Below, one piece after another: positions 10,700 through 23,931 of a stretch of 64,000 bases of DNA. The stretch's first letter is position 1; each line of letters begins with the position of its first letter. Under the pieces are notes generated by a model, which did not search any database, was not told where the DNA came from, and was given only the letters and a program-made list of their open reading frames with translations. The position numbers and the translations under genes were made by a program. Source of the DNA: Alnus glutinosa (taxonomy: Eukaryota > Streptophyta > Magnoliopsida > Fagales > Betulaceae); contig NC_084894.1 of NCBI RefSeq assembly GCF_958979055.1, positions 28,529,616 through 28,593,615 of the forward strand. The letters are read 5' to 3'.

Positions 10700-11560
10700 T
10701 GGTTCGTTTAGGTATTGAATTTTTAGAATTAGAATTGAATTCTTATTCTAATTGCGAAATTCGAGGCAAAAAGTTGTGTTTTTAGCTGTTGAATTTTTAG
10801 ATTAGAAAATATTATTTTTAATGGTAAGAAATGATTGGAAGTTTGAAAAGTTGTGTATAATGATTGGTATTGTGAAAAGTTATGTGAAATAATGATTTAA
10901 ATAATAATTATTTAATTAAAAAATAAATAATTTTTCTTTTTAAAAGAAAAAACAAAATTAAAATTAAAATTAAAAAAAAAAATAGAAGCAAGGGGCCAGT
11001 GGTCGGGGATGGCCGCGCGGCCACCCCCAGTGGTCGGGGGAGGCCGCTCGGCCACCCCCCAGCGGTCGGGGGATGCCGCGCGGCCTTCCCCAAGTGGTTG
11101 GGGAAGGCGCGCTGCCACCCCCGGCAACCTCAGGGGGTGGCGCAAGACCAACCCCTAGATTTAAAGGTAGCCGCGAGGCCACCCCCGAGGTCGGGGAAGG
11201 CCGCGCGGCCTTCTCCAAGTGTCGGGGGTGGCTGCCGCCCGAGGTCGGGGAAGGCCGCGCGGCCTTCTCCAAGTGTCGGGGGTGGCTGCCGCCCGAGGTC
11301 GGGGAAAGCCGCGCGGCCTTCTCCAAGTGTCGGGGGTGGCTGCCAAACGGCAGCCACCCTGCCTTTTTTTGAAAAAAAAAAAAAAAAGTTATTATTTTTT
11401 TAATGAAATTAAAAAAAAAATACTTTTTTTTTAAAAAAAATTTATCATTATTTTATTAGGTAAATGCGGGATCCACACACTGTACGTGAGTCCCGGTCAT
11501 CATTGAAGGTAGAATTGGATAAAGAAGAATAAGTTTTCTTCTCTGTATCCAAACCACTCA
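10700..11560. mobile_element. Probable MITE/MULE-like element with GC-rich core
   Basis: The outer parts are weakly inverted (left TGGTTCGTTTAGGTATTGAA, right inverted TGGTTTGGATACAGAGAA). The core at 10990-11360 is strikingly GC-rich in an AT-rich neighbourhood. No transposase. The element boundaries are an inference. Confidence 0.4.
11187..11345. repeat. 54-bp GC-rich minisatellite, about three units
   Basis: GAGGTCGGGGAAGGCCGCGC recurs at 11187, 11241 and 11295, a period of exactly 54 bases, so each unit keeps the reading frame. Several frames on both strands stay open, which explains the overlapping Pro/Arg/Gly-rich frames. These are a product of the repeat and not evidence of a gene. 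Confidence 0.9.
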
Positions 11561-11659
11561 AGGCTCTATCAAGCCACCTATGATAAAAGTTATAATACCC
11601 TTAGTATCAATCATTCATTCGTAAATAGTTAAGTCAGATGTCAATCAACATCGTGCTGG

Positions 11660-11790
11660 GGGCGCCCCCTACGGACAAGTGTTCGAATCCGACCAGTCGT
11701 ATTTGGGATGCTCAAGCTCCACTTGGCACTTAGTCAAGTCTTCTTTGCAATGAGTCCACCCACAAGGACATAACCACCAAATATCAATCT
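11660..11790. mobile_element. SINE-like repeat
   Basis: Contains a B-box-like GTTCGAATCCGACC and a downstream segment shared with 4930-5040. No poly(A) tail or target duplication could be fixed. Confidence 0.45.
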
Positions 11791-11799
11791 TTCAAGATT

Positions 11800-12637
11800 T
11801 GGTTTGGAGGATAACCGCCCATCATTAATTTTCTGAGACATCAATTACTTCGAACTTCTCTTCCTAGTTTTTTTTTTTAAGTGCTTAAAAAACTATCTGA
11901 TCCCGATCGAGTTTCAAGCCATTCCATCAATTTTAATTTGCCATGTGTCATGATATATAAACTTATATACATTTCATTCATCTGAACAAGATATACAGAA
12001 AATGTACACGCATAATCCAAGACTACATAATTTATGTTCCACCCTCATCATGCGTTGTATAACCTTGCTAGAGTATGAGCACGAACGATCCGAGTTTTCT
12101 GTAATTTGTTATTCGAATTGCTAATAGCATTAATTCGTGTAGTAAATGTAGCTAGGAGAGTTTTTAACCTTCTCGAATAAGTCTTGTGTTGCCTGCTTAT
12201 TTTTTCGAAGAGATGAACTTCTTAAGAGCTTTCTTATATTTACTGAGCGAATAGCAAAAGTACTTATATTCTATACGAACATAGAGAGGTTAAAAAAAAG
12301 GTATGTGATACTATACCTCCCTCAAGCAAATTAATGCAAAAAGTAATTAACAATATCAAATGGGATATATATCCTTGATGTAATATAACAACCCATGTTT
12401 AAGTATTAACATGGAGGGTTATGGGATGAACCAAAAAAACTACTCCGAAGTTATATACTGCAGCAATGGAGCAAAATACAAAAAGTTGAAGACTTTTCAT
12501 ATCTATTATTCACAACGCAAACAATGAAAATTCATGTATTTTAAAGACTTTTCATATTTTTTTAAACATTCAATCCAAATTAGTTTGCTATAATGATTAA
12601 GATTTCTCTCTGGCCACTTGTTATGAAACTTCTTTTT
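11800..12637. other. Intergenic, no supported gene
   Basis: AT-rich spacer. The part at 12500-12590 repeats 10190-10270 (ACAACGCAAACAATGA block). No coding evidence. Confidence 0.6.
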
Positions 12638-12755
12638 CCCGCATTTTTTGGATCTTCTCACGGAAATACATCCTTTTTCCACATTTTTGGATCTTCTCAC
12701 GGAAATGCCATTTTTCCACATGAAGGTCCAAAAGCATTTTTGGATCTTCTTGCCA
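12638..12755. repeat. About 40-bp tandem repeat in LTP copy 2 upstream region
   Basis: The block TTTTTGGATCTTCT followed by CACGGAAAT and TTTTTCCACAT occurs about three times with small changes. The mirrored promoter of copy 1 contains a single unit, so the array arose on this side only or was lost on the other. Confidence 0.7.
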
Positions 12756-12863
12756 ATAACCATCAATGATAATTGAGGAAAAATCTTCTCACCCAGTCTA
12801 AGTTTTCACGCAACCATTAGACCTTGACGGTAAAAGTCGAAGCCTCCACCATTGTTGGCACTC

Positions 12864-12870
12864 TATATAA
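12864..12870 (+). promoter_or_regulatory. TATA box of LTP copy 2
   Basis: TATATAA about 95 bases before the ATG, in the same context (GGCACTCTATATAA) as copy 1. Confidence 0.75.
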
Positions 12871-12960
12871 AACCCAGATAGCCATGTTGTTGTCCCCATA
12901 CCCAGAAATAAAGCAAAGAAAGGCTTAGTGCGTGAGAGAGAACAAAAATTATATACTACC

Positions 12961-13615
12961 ATGGCAAGGTTCGCAGCTTTTAAGATGGCATACGCAACAG
13001 TGCTTGTGTGCATGTTGGTGGCTGCTGCTCATGTTCATGCATCTCTAACATGCGCTGAGATCACAACCTTGCTGACTCCATGCATCCCCTATGCGATCGT
13101 GGGAGGGACCGTACCAACAATTTGTTGTGAGGGCATAAAAGCACTCAATGCTGCTTCCAATGGCACAGCAGATGACAGGGCCGCATGCAGCTGCATCATG
13201 AATGGTCTTAAACCGATCCCAGGAATCAACTACGATCTAGTTGGCACCCTTCCCGAGAAATGTGGCACCACTTGTCCTTACACAATTACGCCCACCACTG
13301 ACTGTTCCAAGTAAATTTTCTTTCTTTGACCCCCGATTATCTCTAATTTTTTGTCCAGACAGAGACAGGGAATGAGATCGAGCAGAGTTTCGGGTCCAAA
13401 TTGCATCAGACAGGTGGGCCGTGCACTCTAATTAAGCATGCTGCTTGGGGACCTACCTGAGCACCCGAACCCGCACCCCCGCTCTCTCATTCCCTGATGA
13501 CAGAAAAATTTCAGAGATTGGGATCCTCTTTCTTTATCTAGTATATATTACGACATGATCATTGATAAACGACATACTGACTTTATGAATTTGATTTTTT
13601 TGCAGGGTGGACTAA
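12961..13615 (+). CDS. Non-specific lipid transfer protein, type 1 (copy 2)
   Basis: Paralogue of copy 1 with the same two-exon structure: 12961-13310 and 13606-13615, giving 119 residues. A signal peptide precedes SLTC, and all eight canonical cysteines are in the type 1 spacing. A ninth cysteine occurs in the last loop, where copy 1 has Ser: TCPYTITP against TSPYKITP. Eight cysteines normally form four disulfides, so an extra free thiol is unusual for a secreted protein. Other differences from copy 1 are few (for example TTLLTPC against TPLLTPC, and PTICC against PTVCC), pointing to a fairly recent duplication with both copies under constraint. The ATG is the first one downstream of the TATA region that opens the signal peptide. 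An upstream in-frame ATG at 12928 adds 11 polar residues and is less likely. Expected role is extracellular lipid binding. Confidence 0.93.
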
Positions 13616-14123
13616 GTCCAGTATTGCATGCACTTAGCTTGGTGCATTTCCTAATAAAATACCGATGAAAATAAAGCTCCAGGGAAGCTAGCTAGCTTCC
13701 GCGTGTTAAAGCACAATGCTGTTGTGGTTTTTTTTTTTTTTTTTTTTTCCTTCTTGCATGGGATCCAGCAGAAGGAAAATGGACCTCAGACATACTATGC
13801 TGTTGTGTCTAGCTATTATAAGGAATATAATGTTATTTTCTACGAATTGCAGAGTTTTTGTTAAGTTTGGTGCAATTTTTGACACGACCCACAAATTCGA
13901 TACAAACACGACAAGAAAAAATCAGATTTGAATTTATTATCAAGTTCGGATCATAATTGAGTCTGATTATGACGCGGGTTGACCCGCTAATTAACATGAT
14001 TATAACCCGGTTAAAAAAAAAAAGGAAACTTCAAGAAAAACCCCTAGGTCCGAATCATTGTTCACTTTGTCTTTCTTTCACTCATTTAGTCTGAATCAGT
14101 CATTCACCTGCTGTTCATACAGT

Positions 14124-15401
14124 CAGTGGCGGAGCTAGGATTTTAGTTTAGAGGGTTCAAGATTAAAAAATAAATTGAACAAAAATTGATTAAAAATATT
14201 TTTTAAAAATATAATTAATGAAATAAATTAACAATTCAATAAAATTTAAATATTATTTAAAACAAATAAATAAAACTTACAAGTTTTTTTTTTGTTTCAC
14301 GCATAGTACTAATCTCCGGCCCATTTGTTAAGTAAACAAATTAACAATCAATCAACATTTTTTTTTTTTTTGACCATGCTTGATCAAAACATCGTAAGAA
14401 AAAAAAAAAAAAAATTAATCAATGTAAAAGTTTGATTGAATATCTCAAACTTCTCAAAAAAAGAGAAATTGTCAATTCAAAAAATAAATAAATAAGAAAG
14501 AAAGAGTAATTGTTCCAAAAAAAAAAAAAAAATTGCTCTGCTGTGATAGTTTTTTTACTAGGCTTTCAACAAAAAAGAAAAAAAGAAGCTAATTACCTTT
14601 GCTCTTGCAACTAAAACATTGACAGTGTGATATTAATATATTAAGGGTGTGATATGGATTGCGATTTTCTAGACAATAAGTACGATTTTAAATAAAATCG
14701 TAGAACATAAATTGTTTGGAAATTGCATTTTTAAAAATTGCGATTTGAAAACACATAAAATCTGCTTTTTCAAATCGCAGGTAAGATAATGTTTTTTTGA
14801 AAACTCAGAATTTTAAAGGTTAATTTGCAATTTTAAATGCTAAATTGCGATTTTGCCAAACGCTGCGCTTTTAAAAATCACTTTTTTCAAATCGCACATT
14901 TTAAAATCGTAATTTTAAATCGTAATTTTTGAAATCGCAAACCCAAACGGACTCTAAGTCGATAACAACAGTGTGACACGATAAAGAAACAAAAAAAAAG
15001 AAAAAAAAAAAAAAGAAAAAAAAGAAAAAAGGGAGCAACTGGGCAGGCATATATGGCAGGCTGAAAACTTTTGGACCTTTGGTCAACTAACATTTATTTA
15101 AACGACTCGTTTTGGAGAATACTAAAAGACACTGTGTCATCTTCTTCCACCTTCATCTAACCTAAAAGCTGAAACTAACAGGGAAAAAAAAAAATCAAAG
15201 ACATCGTCGGCGCTACGCGAATCTTTGCCTGTGAATCTTGATGTTTGATGAGTAGGGGGGTAAGGGCAATGATTGCCCCTGATGAATGGACCAGGGTGGG
15301 CAACCAAGGGGTCAAGAGGATTTTCTACCGGAGTTAGGAAAATTTCTGGGGAGTGAGGGGGGGCACTTGACCCCTCTTGACCCCCCCTCCCTCCGACCCT
15401 G
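14124..15401. mobile_element. Nested hAT-like relic with CAG..GGCGGAG ends
   Basis: The left end CAGTGGCGGAGCTAGG and the inverted right end CAGGGTCGGAGGGAGG are similar, and the flanking 8-mers CATACAGT and CATGCAGC match at six of eight positions. The interior is AT-rich and non-coding and holds another MITE. Confidence 0.4.
14641..14957. mobile_element. PIF/Harbinger-like MITE, copy 1
   Basis: TAA on both sides, ends GGGTGTGATATGG and CCAAACGGACTC, interior rich in TTGCGATTTT and its complement. The same family as 46430-46744, which keeps better terminal repeats. Confidence 0.55.
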
Positions 15402-15724
15402 CATGCAGCCACGCCCACGAGCCCACGACGGCGACGACGCCTCACAGAGTCACACACACAGCCACGACGCCTCACAGTCACGGTCTCACCTAGCTTCAGC
15501 CTTCAGCAGCTTCAACGGTTCAGCTGGTCAGCCCTTCACAGTTCGGTGACTTCGGTTCACAGTTTGTTGATTTTGGGTTCAAATTGTTGTGGGTTGCTCT
15601 TTGCGATTTTCGGTTGTTAGTTCTTTCACTTCTTTGTTAGTTCAATTCGATTTTCGGATTTTGAAGTTATCCCCATTGTTTATTGGATTAAACACTTTTT
15701 TTTTTCTTTTTTCTTTTTTTTTTC

Positions 15725-16305
15725 TTGAGTTTTGAAAACTTTATTTTTTTAGTAATTGAGTTTCAATTCGTATTACAGAAATACTTCAATTTTGGAAAAA
15801 AAATCAAATTAGTATCTCAGTTAAGTTTTCCGTCCAAAAACTAACAGTCGACCACGTGTCAACACCTGAGGTTGAGTGTTGACATGTGACAATATATAAA
15901 AAAAATTAATTAAAAAAAAGAACAAGGGGGTGGCTCCTTGGCAACCATGGGATGGTCGGGCCACCCTAAAGGGTCAATCAATCTTGAATTTATTTATTTT
16001 TTTTGTCAAGGGGATAGTTCGGCCACTCCAAACTGGCCAAGAGGGTTGGCTCAGCCACCCCCTTGTTTTTTTTTTTTTTTTCAATTTTTTTTAATTTCAA
16101 TTAATTTTTAAAGATTTTTAATTTTATTTTTTTTATATAGTCCCATGTGTCAACCTCAGAGTTTGACACTTGGCAAGCCGTTAGTTTTTGAATGGAAAAC
16201 TTGACTGAGGTACTAATTCGATCATTTTTCAAAACTAAAGTATCATCTGTGATGCAAATTGAAACTCCTGAACTAAAAAAATAAAGTTTCCAAAACTCAG
16301 GAACC
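15725..16305. mobile_element. Long-inverted-repeat (foldback/MULE-like) element
   Basis: About 170 bp at each end are inverted copies. The left TTGAGTTTTGAAAACTTTAT matches the inverted right end TGAGTTTTGGAAACTTTAT, and both arms carry the TTTTCC...AAAAACTAAC block. The core has GGTGGCT/GGCCACC motifs like the core of 34217-35037. No protein is encoded. Confidence 0.6.
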
Positions 16306-17026
16306 AGAGGTATATTTAACTCTTGTTTATTTGAAGTTGTTGATTTTGGGTTCAAATTGTTGTGAATTATAACTGTGATTTAAGGTGGTTGGTCATTTGT
16401 TGTGGGTTGAGATTGAGAATGGGTGGAGAAATTTTTCCCTTCTTGTTTACGGTTGGGGAACCGAATGGGTTGAAGGGATTTTTGTTGTTTTGCTTTGAAA
16501 TTTCCTTGGGCTATTTCTCCTAACGACCGAATGATAATTTTTTTTTTGAGTTCTCTTGTTTTTAGGTTGAGCTACCAATCGGGTTGCTTACTTGTTTCTC
16601 TTATGGTAATCGTGTTTATCGTGTTCGGTTACTCAGTTTACAATCGGGTCGTGTTCGGGTTACATGTTTCAACCCGATTAATAATCAGGTTGAGTTCGTG
16701 TTGGACCCATTTACGTAATTGGGCCATTCGGGTTGACACAAACCCAAATTGCCAAGCATAATTTCTGTCCAATCTATATATTTAACTTTTTATATACGAG
16801 CAAGGAGCAACACAACTTAATTCTACGTCTGCATTCTTTGTGCTTTCCGATAACATAATCATTGGAACAATCGATGCTCATGCCAACATGACTCGTTGTC
16901 TCTGGAAATCCTCAATAAAATGTACTGTGTATGCAAGAGAGAGGAGTCATTTTCAACTATAAAAGTCATTGGCAAATGAGCTTGGTCCTAACTATCATAA
17001 CTCTTCAACATCTTGGTTTAGAAATG

Positions 17027-17557
17027 CCTACTGAAAAGAGGACCATGCACCTTGGTTTTCAGAAAATATTAAATTGATAGCAATACTAGGGGAAAGGAGC
17101 AGGAAAAGGCAAAAAAAGAATAAAGTACGAACTGAGAAAGAGCCGATCTTTTTTTCAGTCAGTACATGAAAGGGAGAAGGAGAAAGAAAAGTTAGTGACA
17201 AAGTTTACAGGGTATCAAATTTAAACCAGATACAAAGGAAAAAGGATGACATCATGGTAGCATCCCAACATCCAATAGGAATGACCTTTCATTCCCATAT
17301 GTTCTAGCATCCCAGCAACACAAAATCCCATATTGAATAAATGATGGACATTGCAACAGAACCTGAGGGAGCTACCCCTTTTTGGGGAACAACCCTAAGA
17401 ATAAACAATTTAGAATCAATCCTTAACACCAATGGAATAAATAATAGAATAATAGAGTACCTTCTCTGGATGACTAGATGTCAAGCTTATAAACAATCTA
17501 CTAGAAGGGCGTGCCATAAACAAGTCAGCAGGTCAGCAGCTTAGCAGCCAGATTGTG
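17027..17557. other. Intergenic / bZIP 3' region
   Basis: Downstream of the minus-strand bZIP stop; likely holds its 3' UTR. A 67-codon plus-strand frame at 17341-17544 has no family resemblance and is not called. Confidence 0.5.
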
Positions 17558-20845
<3,288 letters not shown>

Positions 20846-21072
20846 CTTTTTTCGCGAGTGTGTGTGTCTGTCTTAAGCCATATTATGTGGTGCCTCAAAC
20901 ACAAATGCCGTTTCTTTCGTTTTCTTTCCCCCTCGTTGCAAGAAACACAAAAATAAACAAATGGAAGGTCCTTATCTTCCTATTCTTCTATGCCATCATT
21001 TTTTTCTCCCAAATAATAATAAAAAAAAATACTTGTTCCTGCCCTTCCCTTATTTAGATTACAACTTTTTAG

Positions 21073-21122
<50 letters not shown>

Positions 21123-23931
21123 ATATTTTAAATTTTAAATTATCCATCGATCTCTATAAACTTTATAGTTTAATGATTCATCCCATTTTCCTTTCTTTTG
21201 ATTAATATCACTATAAACACACACACAAATATATATTCAACAATCTCCCTGAAACCATTAGATCGACAATGGCAGAAATATGATGAATTTTGTGCGGTAG
21301 CAATAATGGGAACCCAATTACCATGGAAACCTGGCTCGATCAATTACTACAAGATGAACACGTACACCAGGACCACCACAGAATTTGAACCAAAGTGCTG
21401 CAGCCTGTACCAGTGGACCTGGTTAGAGAATGACATCCAATTTTATGTATTGTGGACACACAATATGTTGATGAATAATGAATATCCGTCAACTTTTTTG
21501 TTTTAGAGCACTAGCAGCAGATTCTCAACTATTTTTCTTATATTTAGGAAACAAAACTACTTTTTGCTTCCCTATAAAAAAAATACCCCACAATAGATTC
21601 TTTTACCTTTCCCTATATCAATTAAATATTATTTTTTTTACTCGTATTTTATTCTTTCTCTCTTTCCTACTTTTTCTCTCTTCCCACAATAGATTCATTC
21701 CCAATCCCCTCATCTAAATATAGGGCATCTGCTGTGGGAAGTTTTTTGATGTTTTTCATGAAATTTTTCCTAAATATAAGGAAGGGAACCAATATAAGAT
21801 AACTGCTACTAGTACTCTATAGTGATTAATTTATCATGACCAGGGATGGAACCAACAATTTAAAGGTGGGAGGACAAAATTTTAAAAAATAAAAGTATAG
21901 GGTAAAAATTTAGTTTTGAGGGGACATTTCATAAAAAAATCATAAAGTTTAAGGAAAATTTAAAAAAATTAGAGACAGTTTTAAAATTTTGGGAGAAGAT
22001 TAGGGTATCCATGCTTTTGCCCCTAATCATGATAGACTTCCACGTCAATTAAGCTAGGTGAAATTTCAATTATTTTCTTAAAAAATTTAGCAAAATAAAA
22101 AGGCTGTGATTCAATTATCCCATTTATTGTTTCGGCGATGCAAGCCACACCTCTGCCTCAAGAAGGTGGCTGGACCACTCCCATCAACTGTTTTAAGGTG
22201 GTTGAACCATTCAAAAAAAATATTTTGGTGTGTTTCGACCATTCTCTCTCTCTATCTCTTTTTTTTTTTTTTTTTAATGTCCTTTTGGCCCTAGTTTTTA
22301 AAAATATATATTTGTTTTTAATAATTTTTAAGGATATAATTGAGATTTCCCATAACTTATTTAACATGGTAGTCACCAACTTGACATCCTTCTATTGGTT
22401 TTGAAATGTTAAATAAGTACCCGGGTAAACCTCTTGTTAAAATTTGGACAAAAGATCAGAGTAATGCTAAAAAGATGATTTATGTCTTTTTTGTGTTATC
22501 TCAAAATTGATGCGGCTTTTAAAATTACTATTAGATTGGTAATAGACCATTATTAAATTTTGATCCACTTTGGACTCTTCCACTTCAAACTGTTAGAATA
22601 TTAATTTAAATAATTAAGTATATTATTTTTTATTGGTTTAAACTTTTAACACAAGTAATAATTAAGCATAATATAAAAACAAAAATGCTGAGCTGTGGAC
22701 AGAGAGAGGTGAATAATATCAACTAGTCACACTTGGTGAAACAAACGCATTGTGACTAAAATTTACGATAGATCCAACTGCTAAGTACTAATCTTACTGT
22801 GGACAGACATGTGGATAATATCAATACAACCCCAGTACTGCATCACTTTGGATATTTCAATATAATGGGAATTAATCTTTTTTTTAACTCAAGCTCTTGA
22901 CCTTTTCCTTAATCCTGACTAATGTAATGCCACCCTTCCATACTAACAATTTAAAAAGTCAACCATATAAATTTGAAAGAAGGAACAAATATTGCATGAA
23001 TACTACAAATTCTTGTAGTTTTTCTTGAACGTTTCCTTTGTTCCTTTGTAAACTAGGCAAGTTTACACACTTTATTGAAGACCTTGCTTGTGGCACACAA
23101 GTTTAGGAAGTTGTTGTGTCTTTATCACTTAAAAAAAAGAAAAAAGAATTCAATCGTTTAATTAATATTTTAATACTCTTAATCTTTAAGTTTAGATTTA
23201 AACTTTACGTCTAGTCTAAAAATAATTAATGTAAGATAAGAATAATTGGAAAATCTATTGAAATTTCTGTTTTTACAATGATCGGTTATCCTTTGTTTGA
23301 AAAGGGGGTGGTCTTTTTCTTTTTTAGTGTTGTTAAGAGTATTACAAGCACTTTAATTACAAGTATATTACAAACTGATATTCAAATTTACGTGATACTT
23401 ACCATGTCTGACATTAAATAATTAAATTTGATTGTTGCTGATATGATAGTGTTAAATGGACTAACACGTCACTTTTTAAGTTTACGTGATGTTTACCACA
23501 TGCATTATCTACTAAACAATTAAATTATAATAGTATTACCTCAAGCATTTTTTCTTTTTCTTTTTTTCTTTATTATTATTAAATTTTTTTTTTAAGCTTT
23601 TCCTTGTTATCTTTGCCGGCTTTGGCATCTTCTCCTGGTTGGTACTTGGTAGTACTAGACAACATTTTCCATTTTTTTTCAATGTCTTTCAATCTCGTCA
23701 CCTTTGTTTCTTAATTGAGCCCGTCCCAATCATTTTACATATTTTCTCGTCACCTTTGGAATAGTTGCCTAGTTAATTGGTCTGAATCTCTTCCTTTTGT
23801 GTTTTTGTTTTTGTTTTTTTGGTCAGAGACTCAGAGGTCTGCTGCTGTGTATAATACAAATCTAAGTGGTTTTATACATACAAGGAGTCTCCTAATTAAT
23901 CACAGTGCAAAACTCAAAACAGGAGATCGAG
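20846..23931. other. Intergenic between bZIP and P450, no supported gene
   Basis: Holds the bZIP 5' flank, a T run of about 45 bases (21071-21115), a possible MITE at about 21505-21745 (ends GCACTAGCAGCAG and GCATCTGCTGTG), the hAT-like MITE at 21841-22025, and AT-rich sequence. A 102-codon plus frame at 21198-21506 has a fairly protein-like composition but matches no family I know and was not called. Confidence 0.55.
21841..22025. mobile_element. Small hAT-like MITE
   Basis: Starts CAGGGATGGAACC and ends, inverted, TTAGGGGCAAAAGCATGG. It is flanked by ATCATGAC (21833-21840) and ATCATGAT (22026-22033), an 8-bp duplication with one mismatch. Non-coding. Confidence 0.5.

Larger units (their letters stand above)
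13862..16760. mobile_element. hAT-like insertion (2.9 kb) with nested elements
   Basis: Splits the right LTP arm. The flanking 8-mers are GTTTTTGT (13854-13861) and ATTTCTGT (16761-16768). The empty site in the left arm reads GTTTCTGT, so this is an 8-bp target duplication with one change on each side. The ends are inverted: TAAGTTTGGTGCAA at the left and, inverted, TATGCTTGGCAATTTGGG at the right, with subterminal GGGTTGACCC-type motifs. No transposase is encoded; other elements are nested inside. Confidence 0.7.
12640..17026 (+). repeat. Right arm of inverted LTP duplication
   Basis: Reverse complement of 2735-4205, interrupted by the insertion at 13862-16760. Homology resumes at 16761 (TTTCTGTCCAATCTAT) and ends near 17026. 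Confidence 0.9.

Noticed and set aside
10908-11434. Overlapping Pro/Arg/Gly-rich frames of 60-134 codons on both strands
   Set aside because: They all run through the GC-rich 54-bp minisatellite, whose period keeps several frames open. There is no start context, domain or codon bias that favours one of them.
21198-21506. 102-codon plus-strand frame with protein-like composition (WKPGSINYYKMNTYT, WTWLENDIQFYV)
   Set aside because: No family recognised, no neighbouring exon could be joined, and AT-rich MITE sequence follows. It may be a gene fragment; a protein search would decide.
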